Both the position numbers and the translations under genes were made by a program. The notes beneath the pieces were generated by a model that saw only the letters and a list, made by a program, of their open reading frames with translations, did no database searches and was not told where the DNA came from. A stretch of DNA of 64,000 nucleotides, taken from positions 1 through 64,000 of the forward strand of contig CAKZQS010000014.1 in NCBI GenBank assembly GCA_937141935.1, in the 5' to 3' direction. This DNA comes from an uncultured Ectothiorhodospiraceae bacterium. Lineage in GTDB: Bacteria; Pseudomonadota; Gammaproteobacteria; Nevskiales; Oceanococcaceae. This document shows, piece after piece, positions 7,201 to 13,953 of this stretch; the stretch's first letter is position 1, and each line of letters begins with the position of its first letter.

Positions 7201-7293
7201 TACCCCAACGCCGATGCCTGCGGCGATGGCGGCGGCGGTGGTCTGTTCGGCCTGCCCGGTGGTCTGCCGAGCGGATTGCCGACGGTCCACTAG
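4282..7293 (+). CDS. Lipoprotein: parallel beta-helix fused to diheme cytochrome-like domain
   Basis: 1003-residue secreted protein. A lipoprotein signal (LAIAATAMLAACGG, lipid-accepting Cys near 19) sends it to the envelope. Residues about 50-420 form a right-handed parallel beta-helix with repeated Asn/Gly turns (EFTESIGASDAGIYVG, NNTYNFAEPGSIVSN). A Pro-rich linker is followed by a C-terminal domain of the SO2930 type with two c-type heme motifs, CNSCH (residues 763-767) and CAHCH (873-877). The two halves resemble families usually described as neighbouring genes (TIGR03805 and TIGR03806 style); here they are one chain. Maturation would need the Ccm system encoded near 45-52 kb. The substrate is unknown; electron transfer tied to polysaccharide or hydrocarbon handling is only a guess. 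A GGAG 9 bases before the ATG supports the start. Confidence 0.85.
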   Translation: MSKLHASLLAIAATAMLAACGGDSSSGGGSALPDGSAAGRVIRIDPGPGATTKMVLAMIDARPQDVIEFGPGYFEFDSGMQLSNTENVLIRGAGMNETVLSFKNSGSQEGFLATNVRGVTIEDLTVLDSPGDAFKLQGVNHGTLRRVRAFWSSGRNTADEDTVTADNYQEKMMVECTDPARHNPANPNPLEMDTTSPDYNVSVASGRYGIYPVNSQNILVEFTESIGASDAGIYVGQTDNAIIRNSRAAFNVFGFEIENVRGGEYADNLSECNTGGFLVYDLDGLTRYGKRTRMYRNVARNNNTYNFAEPGSIVSNVPRGVGMITLGYDQIDIFDNTFENNGTAGIVHTSYELFGEPGDKRLDMYTEGVHIFNNIFVNNGNDLPQPDYATIIATEGGQVTSAFPMLVGLKIAASGDEYRGGHIIWDGYLDELDADCPYPTDDQGQPIPQDEDGKPIQGNQYPNPDCRYNAYKFDSNGERIKPKWFASCIAENNQFADDSLAYANFNGTEGLELLLAAPNVDGDVLIDQVTSLPAFAADLDISPHRCEEQYGATLPPLPPIVIPPFEPSGALDPAPSQATINRLCNAAVPAGQINAEAFEVNCPRLDQYALFSDPQDPLSMPNGRGTPFALNSKLFSDFSTKYRVAYIPEGEQAIYRDGQDSDNATILFPVGTIVAKTFAFADETNGTEEAAETRLLIKRQQADGNVYWSGLEYIWTEENGERVAVLTQEGGTASVSWDYTDVDSGVRHQGSTDNYLLPNANQCNSCHSNDDAETGTAPIGPKPRNLNRPYGTESPLPSGQANHPVAGVNQLIYWCQNGLMKNCPDSMEVDPQTQYVTNVERNPVFNIPGDSGFAEGSDEDIEARVRAYLEINCAHCHNPRGLAQNTGFYLDVFRPVDDTYGICKGPTASGTEGRGGREFDIVPQSAPDSILPYRMGPEADTLAARMPPLARSQVHTEAFDLVTDWINNVVDETYPNADACGDGGGGGLFGLPGGLPSGLPTVH

Positions 7294-7315
7294 GCGAAAG
7301 CCGCAACACATCGCA

Positions 7316-7340
7316 AAGCCCCGCTTCGGCGGGGCTTTTT
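7316..7340 (+). terminator. Intrinsic terminator of the beta-helix/cytochrome gene
   Basis: GCCCCGC, loop TTCG, GCGGGGC followed by five T residues, 22 bases after the stop codon. Confidence 0.92.
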
Positions 7341-7357
7341 ATTGGGGGCCGTAAAGA

Positions 7358-7561
7358 GCCACGGGTCCGCAGTGCTGGTGCCGGCATTAGGGGGGCTCGC
7401 CGGACGCCGGCATCGCGGATGGGGACAAGCGGCCCGGACGGCCGCTTGAGGGCCGTGCAGGCAGGACGCCTGCTCGGGCCGGCCCCACGGAGCGATGCCG
7501 GCGGTAGGGAACCGCGCAGCGGCGAGTGCCCAGCCGGCGACCGGCACTGCGGACCCGTGGC
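7358..7561. repeat. Nested palindromic element in a 480-base gene-free spacer
   Basis: The ends are perfect 18-base inverted copies (GCCACGGGTCCGCAGTGC and its complement). Inside are a second inverted pair (CCGGCATCGC and GCGATGCCGG), and two self-contained hairpins in the middle (AAGCGGCC..GGCCGCTT and GCAGGC..GCCTGC). The whole segment could fold into one long branched stem on either strand. No credible coding frame is present. The rest of this spacer between the two flanking terminators shows nothing else that I can identify. It may be a MITE-like or other palindromic repeat. Confidence 0.6.
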
Positions 7562-7698
7562 GCCACGCCGACCCTTAGCGCGTGGACGCTCGTACGCGGT
7601 CACCGGCTGGCCTGGTTGCCGAATTGCGAAGTTGGTCGAATCGGCGGTTCCCGCGCGCAGTCGCGTGAGTCGCAAGCGCATTCACCAGGGACGCAGAC

Positions 7699-7724
7699 AA
7701 AAAAGCCCCGCACGATGGCGGGGC
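7699..7724 (-). terminator. Intrinsic terminator of the kinase/barrel operon
   Basis: On the minus strand GCCCCGC, six-base loop, GCGGGGC and six T residues, 52 bases downstream of the beta-barrel gene stop. It closes the four-gene operon that starts with the PP2C phosphatase. Confidence 0.9.
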
Positions 7725-7776
7725 TCTTGTGTCGCGGCCGGGGGCGTAGCCCCGGCGCGAATTCCGTGTGGGCGGG

Positions 7777-8460
7777 CTAGTTCTCCCAGAGGCTGCTCCA
7801 GAAGTACCAGGTGGCACTGAGCAGCGTGAGGTAGGTTTCCTCGTAGGTCACACCAATGTCCTCGTCATCCGAGAAGGACTGGTACTTGAGGTTCAGGCCG
7901 ACCGGGAACGCATCCAGTAGCAGGCTGACCTTGGCGCTGACGCCCGCGGTGTCGAAGTCGCCGCCATTGAACTCGTAGTTGTTTAGGTTGTAGGCGGCCG
8001 ACAACGTCAGCTGGCCCAGTTCACCCAGCGGCAGGCCCGAGTAGGAGCCGCCGAAGAACCAGCCGGTTTCCTTGGCGGCCTCGTCATCCAGAAAACCGTC
8101 GCCCTGCCAGCCATTGCGGTAGCCGATAAAGGGCGTCAGGTTGACCGCCGTCTTGTAGCCAAAGGTCAGTTTGAGGTCGGTGCGGTCAAACTCGCCGCCC
8201 TCGTCGACTTCGATCTGGAAAAACTCCAGCTCGGCATCGGCCAGGAGGGCCGTGTTGTCGTCGAAAGCCAGGATGTAGCTCAGGCCGGCGTCATGCGACA
8301 GGTAATCCCCGTCGATGTCGATGCCACCGATCTCCAGCTCGTAATTGCCAAAGCCCAGCGGTGTCACGCGTGCCTGCAGCACGTTGGTGGCCGCCTGGGC
8401 ACTTAACGGAAGCGCAGCCGTAGCCAACAAGGCGCCCCCCAGCCGTGTCAGTCCTCTCAT
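7777..8460 (-). CDS. Small outer membrane beta-barrel protein, unknown function
   Basis: 227 residues, with a signal peptide (LTRLGGALLATAALPLSAQA) and then alternating hydrophobic/polar strands separated by acidic turns (LTFGYKTAVNLTPFIGYRNG, LTLSAAYNLNNYEFNGGD). It ends near the C-terminus with an aromatic-rich strand (LLSATWYFW). This is the pattern of an 8-10 strand outer membrane barrel. The ATG with AGGGAGA before it is preferred over an upstream in-frame start that would delay the signal peptide. The gene starts 42 bases after the kinase stop, so it is probably the last gene of the phosphatase/kinase operon; whether it is a target or partner of these enzymes is unknown. Confidence 0.75.
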   Translation of the reverse strand: MRGLTRLGGALLATAALPLSAQAATNVLQARVTPLGFGNYELEIGGIDIDGDYLSHDAGLSYILAFDDNTALLADAELEFFQIEVDEGGEFDRTDLKLTFGYKTAVNLTPFIGYRNGWQGDGFLDDEAAKETGWFFGGSYSGLPLGELGQLTLSAAYNLNNYEFNGGDFDTAGVSAKVSLLLDAFPVGLNLKYQSFSDDEDIGVTYEETYLTLLSATWYFWSSLWEN

Positions 8461-8502
8461 CCCACGTAGTCTCCCTAGAGTGGTCTGGCGAGCATACTGC
8501 AA

Positions 8503-10617
8503 CTAGAAGCCGATCGGTACCGGCTTTTTCAGCCGCTCCTTGCGCTCGTCCTCGCTGCCTTTCTCCGCGGCGGCGGGCGTGGGCTGCTGCCGCGCCTGCC
8601 GCTCGCGCTCCAAACGCTCGGCCTCCTCACGCTGCAGCCGCTCGGCTTCCGCCTCGGCGCGGGCCCGCCGTTCGGCCTCGGCCTGCTCGCGGGCGCGGCG
8701 CTCCGCGGCGGCCTTTTCCCGGGCGCGCTGCTCGGCCTCGGCCTGTTCGCGGGCGCGCCGATCGGCCTCGGCCTGGTCGCGAGCGCGCTGCTGCGCCGCG
8801 GCTTCGTCGCGCGCCTCCTGCTCCGCCTGGGCCTCCTGCTGCGCACGCCGTTCGGCCTCGATGCGGGCCCGACGTTCGGCTTCGGCGCGACGTTCGGCTT
8901 CGCTCTGCTCACGCGCCCGGCGGTCCGCCTCCGCCTGTGCACGCGCTTTGCGGTCGGCCTCGGCCTGCTCGCGGGCGCGCCGATCCGCCTCGGCTTGGGC
9001 GCGGGCCCGGCGTTCGGCTTCGGCCTGCTCCTGCGCGCGGCGCTGGGCTTCCTCCTGCGCGCGGCGCTGGGACGCTGGATCCGGAGTGGCGGGCGGCGCG
9101 CTGGGCAAAACACGGGGCTCCACGCTGGGCGCGACGACGGGTGTCGCGGCGGGCGTGGCGGGGATGGCCGGGGTTTCGATCTCCGCGGCGTCTTTCGGCC
9201 ACAGCAGCCAGGCGAGAACGCCCGCAATGAGCAGCGCCGCGCCGACCAGCAAGGCCCAAGGCGGCCCACGGCGCGCAGGCGCCCGCCGCGCGGGTTCGGG
9301 GATGCGCGCGGCCGGGATGACCTGCGTGGCGTCGCCGCCAGCGCCACCACTGCCGCCGCCGGGCTCGGCACGGGCCGCTGGTGCCGGTGTGGGGGCGGGA
9401 GCCGGCTTCTCGGGCTTGCTCGCCGGCGCCTTCGCGGCCGGTGGCGTGAAGACCTGGGTGGGTTCCGTGGGCGCGCGCTCGGGCTCTTCCGGCGGTACCG
9501 AAGGAATCACCTGCGTGTGGCCGGCGCTGTGGTCGCGCGTGTCCACCGGGCTGCCGGCGGCGGGCGTTGCCACCAGGGTCGGCTCGGGGTCCGCCGGCGC
9601 CGGCGTCGGTTTCGATTCCGTGGGCTCGGGCGCGGGCGGTGGCGGCGGCTCGGCCGCGGGTTCTTGCGCCGGCGGCGTGTCCGGAGGTGGCGCGGCACTG
9701 GGCCCGGCGGCCGTATGCTGGCGAATGGGGGTTTGCGCCGGCGTCGGTGCGTCCGCGCCGGAGCGCGACTGCGTGAGCCGGCTCACGTCGAAGGTGCCGG
9801 TCCAGTCGCTGGGGAAGGTCTGGTCCAGCATCCGCATCGCGCTGGCCGCGTCCTGCAGGCGCTCCTCCGGCTTTTTCGCCATCAGCCCCTGCAGCAGCGG
9901 CTGGAAGGTCGCGTATTCCTCGCCCAGGTCGGGAACCGGCTCGTTGACGTGCTGGAAGATGGTGGCGATGGGCGTGTCGGCCTTGTAGGGCACGCTGCCC
10001 ATCAGCATCTCGTAGAGGATGCAGCCCAGGCTGTAGAGGTCGGAGCGGCCGTCCACCTCCTTGCCCATCGCCTGTTCGGGGCTGATGTAGCGCGGCGTGC
10101 CGACGGCCATGCCGGTCTGCGTCATGCGCGTGTGCGAGTCCAGCGCCTTGGCGATGCCGAAGTCGGTCAGCGTGGGCGTGCCCTGCTCGTCGAACATGAT
10201 GTTCTCGGGCTTCACGTCCCGGTGCACGAAGCCGCGGGCATGCGCATGCTGGAAGGCCTGCAGCACCCCGCGCAGCGTCATCAGCACATCCACGATGCTC
10301 ATGCCGTCGGCAATGCGCTTGCGCAGGTCGCCGCCCGGCAGCAGGCGCATCGTGTAGTAGTTCAGGTTGTCGACGCTGCCGAACTCGAAGACCGTGACGA
10401 TGTTGGTATGCGACAGCGCCGCCGAGGCCTTCACCTCACGCTCGAAGCGGGCAATGAAATCCTGGTTGCGCGAATACTCCGGCGGCAGCACCTTGACGGC
10501 CACCCGGCGCCCCAGCCGCGTGTCTTCGGCCTCGTAGACATCGGCCATCCCGCCCGAGCCCAGCAGGCGCAGGATTTTCAGTGTGCCGAGGGTGAAGCCG
10601 GCTTCAAGCTGGGCCAA
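8503..10617 (-). CDS. Transmembrane Ser/Thr protein kinase with TolA-like periplasmic helix
   Basis: 704 residues. The N-terminal Hanks-type kinase has a Gly loop GSGGMAD (20-26), ATP Lys42, catalytic HRDVKPEN (Asp134) and DFG (152-154), and GTPRYISPEQ. All key residues are present, so it should be active. A Pro/Ala-rich cytoplasmic linker (about 280-450) contains three copies of a TQV motif (VIPSVPPEE, TQVFTPP, TQVIPAA), a possible phosphosite or FHA-binding pattern. One membrane helix (WALLVGAALLIAGVLAWLLW, about 455-473) is followed by about 160 residues of Ala/Glu/Arg repeats (AEADRRAREQ, AEAERRARA), a long single helix like TolA domain II, and a short basic tail. Start is TTG with AGGA in the preceding gene's stop region. 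Substrates are unknown. Confidence 0.88.
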   Translation of the reverse strand: MAQLEAGFTLGTLKILRLLGSGGMADVYEAEDTRLGRRVAVKVLPPEYSRNQDFIARFEREVKASAALSHTNIVTVFEFGSVDNLNYYTMRLLPGGDLRKRIADGMSIVDVLMTLRGVLQAFQHAHARGFVHRDVKPENIMFDEQGTPTLTDFGIAKALDSHTRMTQTGMAVGTPRYISPEQAMGKEVDGRSDLYSLGCILYEMLMGSVPYKADTPIATIFQHVNEPVPDLGEEYATFQPLLQGLMAKKPEERLQDAASAMRMLDQTFPSDWTGTFDVSRLTQSRSGADAPTPAQTPIRQHTAAGPSAAPPPDTPPAQEPAAEPPPPPAPEPTESKPTPAPADPEPTLVATPAAGSPVDTRDHSAGHTQVIPSVPPEEPERAPTEPTQVFTPPAAKAPASKPEKPAPAPTPAPAARAEPGGGSGGAGGDATQVIPAARIPEPARRAPARRGPPWALLVGAALLIAGVLAWLLWPKDAAEIETPAIPATPAATPVVAPSVEPRVLPSAPPATPDPASQRRAQEEAQRRAQEQAEAERRARAQAEADRRAREQAEADRKARAQAEADRRAREQSEAERRAEAERRARIEAERRAQQEAQAEQEARDEAAAQQRARDQAEADRRAREQAEAEQRAREKAAAERRAREQAEAERRARAEAEAERLQREEAERLERERQARQQPTPAAAEKGSEDERKERLKKPVPIGF

Positions 10618-10628
10618 GGTCGTAAGTC

Positions 10629-12002
10629 CTATGCGAGCAGTTGCCAGGCCACGGCGGCGCCGCAGACGACAGCGAGCAGGATCAGCAGCAGATGCAGGCG
10701 GGTCAGCCGCGCCAGAGGCCCGGCGCCGCGCGACGCGGGTGGCAGGGTGTCTTCAACGATGCGGCCGGTTTGCGCCTGGGCCTGGAACAGCGTGCGGTTG
10801 TCGCTGCCACCCGGGCCGTCGGCAAAGAGATCACCGCCCTGCTCCGCCGGCTCCGCTTCAGGGGCTGGTGCAGCAGCGGCTAGAGGTGTGGCGGCGGCCG
10901 GCGGCGCGGTGGCTTCCGCGGCTGGCGCCCCTGGCTGGGGCTTGCGCGACTGCGCGCGCTGCAGCTCCATGAGCTCCTCGATCGACATTACCTGGGTAGC
11001 GTCTTCGCCGACCTCGCGGGCCGCGGGCGTTGCGTCGGCGGCGGCGGATGGCGCTTCGGGCGCCGCGGCGGGCGCGGGTGCGGGGTTCGCGGGTGCTGGC
11101 TCTGGCCCTGGCGCTGGTTTTGGCTCTGGCTCCGGCGACGCGGGGCGCGTGCGCCCCGGGGGCGGCGGCGTTGCCCCGCCCTCCTGGCGGCGCAGCTCGC
11201 GCAGCGCCTGCTTGAGCTCGCCGGCATCGGCGTAGCGCTCGTCCGGGTCCTTGGCCATCAGCTTGTCCAGCAGCGGCTGGAAGCGCGCCAGCGGCTCGGG
11301 CAGCTGCGGCAGCGGCTCGGTCAGGTGCAACATGATGGTGGCGAAGGAGTCGGGCCCCTTGTAAGGCACGCGCCCGGTCAGCATCTCGTAGAAGATCACG
11401 CCCAGCGCGTAAAGGTCGGTGCGGGCATCCACGCCGCGGCCGCGGGCCTGCTCGGGGCTGATATAGCTCGGCGTACCCACGGTCATGCCGGTCTTGGTCA
11501 TCTGCCCCGAGGCATCCAGAACCTTGGCGATGCCGAAGTCGGTCAACACCGGCTCGTTGTCGCCGTCGAACAGAATGTTTTCGGGCTTGACGTCGCGGTG
11601 GGCCAGGCCCAGCGCGTGGGCATGCACGAAGGCATCGGCCATGCGCCGCATGATGCGCAGCGCCTCCGCCGGGTCCAGCGCGCCGCCGCGGATGCGCGCG
11701 GCCAGGTCGCCCTGCTCCAGCGCCTGCATGGTGTAGAACACCAGCGAGCCGTCGCGGCCAAATTCGTAAAGCGTGACGATGTTGGGGTGGCTCAGCCGCG
11801 AGATCTGCTGCACCTCGCGCTCGAAGCGCGCATACAGGCTCTCGTCGCGGGCCAGCTCCGGCGGCAGCAGCTTCAGCGCGACCGTGCGCTCCAGGCGCAG
11901 GTCGGTGGCCAGGTACACCTCGGCCATGCCGCCAAAGCCCAGCAGCTTCTCGATGCGGTATTCCCCGACCTGCTGGCCGGTTTGCAGCGAGGCCGACTTC
12001 AT
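10629..12002 (-). CDS. Tail-anchored Ser/Thr protein kinase
   Basis: 457 residues. Hanks-type kinase with FGGMAEVY loop, Lys44, HRDVKPEN (Asp137), DFG (155-157) and GTPSYISPEQ, about 60 percent similar by eye to the neighbouring kinase and so probably a duplicate. A Pro/Ala-rich linker (about 275-430, with a TQVMS motif) ends in a single C-terminal membrane helix (LLLILLAVVCGAAVAWQLL) with almost nothing beyond it; unlike its neighbour it cannot sense the periplasm. The ATG overlaps the PP2C stop (ATGA), so the kinase and phosphatase are translationally coupled. Probably acts on cytoplasmic Thr residues; targets unknown. Confidence 0.88.
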   Translation of the reverse strand: MKSASLQTGQQVGEYRIEKLLGFGGMAEVYLATDLRLERTVALKLLPPELARDESLYARFEREVQQISRLSHPNIVTLYEFGRDGSLVFYTMQALEQGDLAARIRGGALDPAEALRIMRRMADAFVHAHALGLAHRDVKPENILFDGDNEPVLTDFGIAKVLDASGQMTKTGMTVGTPSYISPEQARGRGVDARTDLYALGVIFYEMLTGRVPYKGPDSFATIMLHLTEPLPQLPEPLARFQPLLDKLMAKDPDERYADAGELKQALRELRRQEGGATPPPPGRTRPASPEPEPKPAPGPEPAPANPAPAPAAAPEAPSAAADATPAAREVGEDATQVMSIEELMELQRAQSRKPQPGAPAAEATAPPAAATPLAAAAPAPEAEPAEQGGDLFADGPGGSDNRTLFQAQAQTGRIVEDTLPPASRGAGPLARLTRLHLLLILLAVVCGAAVAWQLLA

Positions 12003-12763
12003 GCGCCGTCCTCGTCGTCCATTTCCTCGCCCAGCCACTGCAGCAGGACCATCGTGACGTTGTCCGGCGCGCCCCCATCCAGTGTTTGCTGCAGCAGGGA
12101 CTGCGCGGCGTGTTCGAGGTCATCCTCGGCGGCCAGCAAGGTGTCGCAGAGCGTGGCGTCGTCCAGCACGCCCGAGAGCCCGTCCGAGCACAGCAGGAAA
12201 ATATCGCCCGGCTCGCAGCTGCCGGCGCGCTCGTCGACCTCCAGCGGAAACTCGCACTGCCCGCCGCCCAGCGCTCGGGTCAGGCGGTGCCGCTCGGGGT
12301 GGTTGCGGGCCTCTTCCTCGTTCAGCAGGCCCGTGGCCATCAGCTCGTTGACCAGCGTGTGGTCGCTGCTGATCTGCTCCAGCTCGCCGGCACGCAGGCG
12401 GTAGATGCGGCTGTCGCCCACCCACACGGCATGCCAGCCGGCGCTGTCGGGCTCAAGCTGCACGGCCACCAGCGTGGTGCCCATGTTCAGGCCCGCGCCA
12501 CTGTCCTGCTTGCATACATAGTCGTTGGCGGCCTTGACCGCATCGGCCAGTGGGCGCCGCTGGCCCAGCTCGCGCAGCACCGTTTCCACGGCCAGCCGCG
12601 AAGCCACCTCACCGCGCTCATGGCCGCCCATGCCATCGGCCACCGCCACCAGGTGCAACTCGGCGCTCTGGCCAAAGTTGTCCTCGTTATTGGCCCGCCG
12701 ACAACCCGCATGGCTCAGCGCCACCGAACGATAGCCCGGGCCCCTGATCCATTCCGGTGACAT
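11999..12763 (-). CDS. PP2C-family Ser/Thr protein phosphatase
   Basis: 254 residues with the metal-binding motifs of PPM/PP2C phosphatases: NNEDNF (Asp28), VADGMGGHERGE (Asp43), LCSDGLSG and GGAPDNVTMV. This is the soluble Stp1/PppA type and should reverse the phosphorylations made by the two kinases encoded next. GGGGGAG lies 8 bases before the chosen ATG (MSPEWIRG). First gene of the operon phosphatase, kinase, kinase, beta-barrel. Related pairs regulate type VI secretion in some species, but no secretion genes are nearby here. Confidence 0.9.
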   Translation of the reverse strand: MSPEWIRGPGYRSVALSHAGCRRANNEDNFGQSAELHLVAVADGMGGHERGEVASRLAVETVLRELGQRRPLADAVKAANDYVCKQDSGAGLNMGTTLVAVQLEPDSAGWHAVWVGDSRIYRLRAGELEQISSDHTLVNELMATGLLNEEEARNHPERHRLTRALGGGQCEFPLEVDERAGSCEPGDIFLLCSDGLSGVLDDATLCDTLLAAEDDLEHAAQSLLQQTLDGGAPDNVTMVLLQWLGEEMDDEDGA

Positions 12764-12923
12764 CGCGAAACTCCCCCCTGGATAGCGGCCACAGTTTGCC
12801 ACAGGGCGTGCGTGCCGAGGACGCGGCGTGTAGCTGCCTATGCCGCGGAGGAAGCAAGGCGCCAGCGTGGAAAACTACTCTAGGTAAGCGCAGCGCCGGG
12901 AGAAGTCGAAGGGAACAACGTGA

Positions 12924-13220
12924 TCCCGTGCATCGTTTGGCACCTATGTCTCGCAGCCCAAGCGCTACGCATCCGAAGCCTCACAGCTCACCTTGGAGGT
13001 TCTGCGCGCGATCATATTAGCGCTCAATGACAGCGCCGATGAGCTGCTATTTGATCCGTCCGAGCGAGGCCCCAAAAGCCGCGAGCTCAAGCTTCAGTTT
13101 GAGGCCGTCTCACAGCTCGACTTCAAGGACAAAGAAGTCATCCGCACTGTGATCGACAGCCTACTTCTGCGGCACGATACCCAGCGCCGGGCACAGAAGT
13201 CAGCCCAGTTGCACGGCTGA
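12924..13220 (+). pseudogene. Remnant of an XRE-family regulator (3' part)
   Basis: The frame reads SQPKRYASEASQLTLEVLRA, then IILALNDSADELLFDPSERG and a helical C-terminus. This matches the second half of common XRE regulators (SQxxRYExGxSQPTLEVLRAIALALxVSADELLFD). The helices before the recognition helix are missing: upstream in frame there is a TGA and no start. An internal TTG might allow a shortened product without DNA-binding capacity. A decayed gene beside the toxin locus. Confidence 0.65.
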
Positions 13221-13304
13221 AAGCAGAGGATAAATCAAAGCCCGCTGCGGCCGGTTTGGGGGTAGTGTCTCTGTGCTATATGGGCAGAATAGAAAAGTCC
13301 CTTA

Positions 13305-13952
13305 TCACAATCCTGCCTCAAGGTTGAGCTTCTTCCTATCTTGCAAGAGCTCACCAAATCTACCTGAATCCAGTGCCTCGATGATTTCATCGTAAATAGC
13401 TATTTTCTTCAAGTTGTCCCCGGCGTTAATTTCGGTGGCAGCGCTTACGGTCCTCCTTAGATTAGAGATTAAATCTCTCGCTTCATCTTCCCTGTCCAGC
13501 AAGATTAGGGTTACAACTCGATCATATTTCAGCATCGGCTCTTCAAAAAACTCCATTTCGTAAAAAAATCGCTGAATAGAGTCGATTTCGTCAAACCAAG
13601 GAATAATGGTTGCTTTTAGAGTTTCTAAAACCTCTGCAAATGTCCTTAATGAATCTTCACTAGACGAGACTCGCCATAAATCGCCCTCATCGCCGGATCG
13701 ATGCAGTCGGCGGCCCATATAATATCCAGAAAACGGGTTCGAGTAGAAGGTGCAAGTCAAGTTCACAAAATAATGAAGGTAAAACCCGTCATTTCTATTT
13801 GGGTCAAATGTCACTTGATCTACAAAATTATCTCTTACTCTATAAAACCCCAAGGCTGACGCTCTCAGAAAGCCAGCCTCACTAAGAAAAGGCTCAATAG
13901 ACCGATCCAATCCGCCAATAATTTCTTTTCTTATTTTGCTTCGTGTTGCCAT
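13305..13952 (-). CDS. Probable immunity protein for the Rhs toxin (DUF4304-like)
   Basis: 215 residues, predicted soluble, acidic, aromatic-rich. The N-terminal pattern (IEPFLSEAGFLRASALGFYR, then a VDQVTFDPNRND strand and FYLHYFVNLTCTF) resembles the DUF4304 fold often found beside polymorphic toxins. It starts 1 base after the toxin gene stop and is transcribed with it. Its base composition is clearly AT-richer than the surrounding genes, as is usual for horizontally exchanged toxin/immunity cassettes. The immunity role is inferred from context; the DUF4304 link is a by-eye resemblance. Confidence 0.65.
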   Translation of the reverse strand: MATRSKIRKEIIGGLDRSIEPFLSEAGFLRASALGFYRVRDNFVDQVTFDPNRNDGFYLHYFVNLTCTFYSNPFSGYYMGRRLHRSGDEGDLWRVSSSEDSLRTFAEVLETLKATIIPWFDEIDSIQRFFYEMEFFEEPMLKYDRVVTLILLDREDEARDLISNLRRTVSAATEINAGDNLKKIAIYDEIIEALDSGRFGELLQDRKKLNLEAGL

Positions 13953-13953
13953 C

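Noticed and set aside
4063-7311. Minus-strand open frame of 1082 codons opposite the beta-helix/cytochrome lipoprotein
   Set aside because: The plus-strand gene has a signal peptide, heme motifs, RBS and terminator; the minus-strand product has only biased composition.
7178-7681. Minus-strand open frame across the 7.3-7.7 kb spacer
   Set aside because: It crosses the terminator and the nested palindrome and has Arg/Pro/Ala-rich non-protein-like composition.
10988-11227. Small Arg/Pro-rich frames inside the kinase linkers
   Set aside because: Alternative frames of low-complexity Pro/Ala-rich linkers, without start signals or conserved features.
11999-12763. Type VI secretion regulation by PppA/PpkA
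   Set aside because: No T6SS structural or FHA-domain gene is present in the window; only the phosphatase/kinase pairing resembles it.
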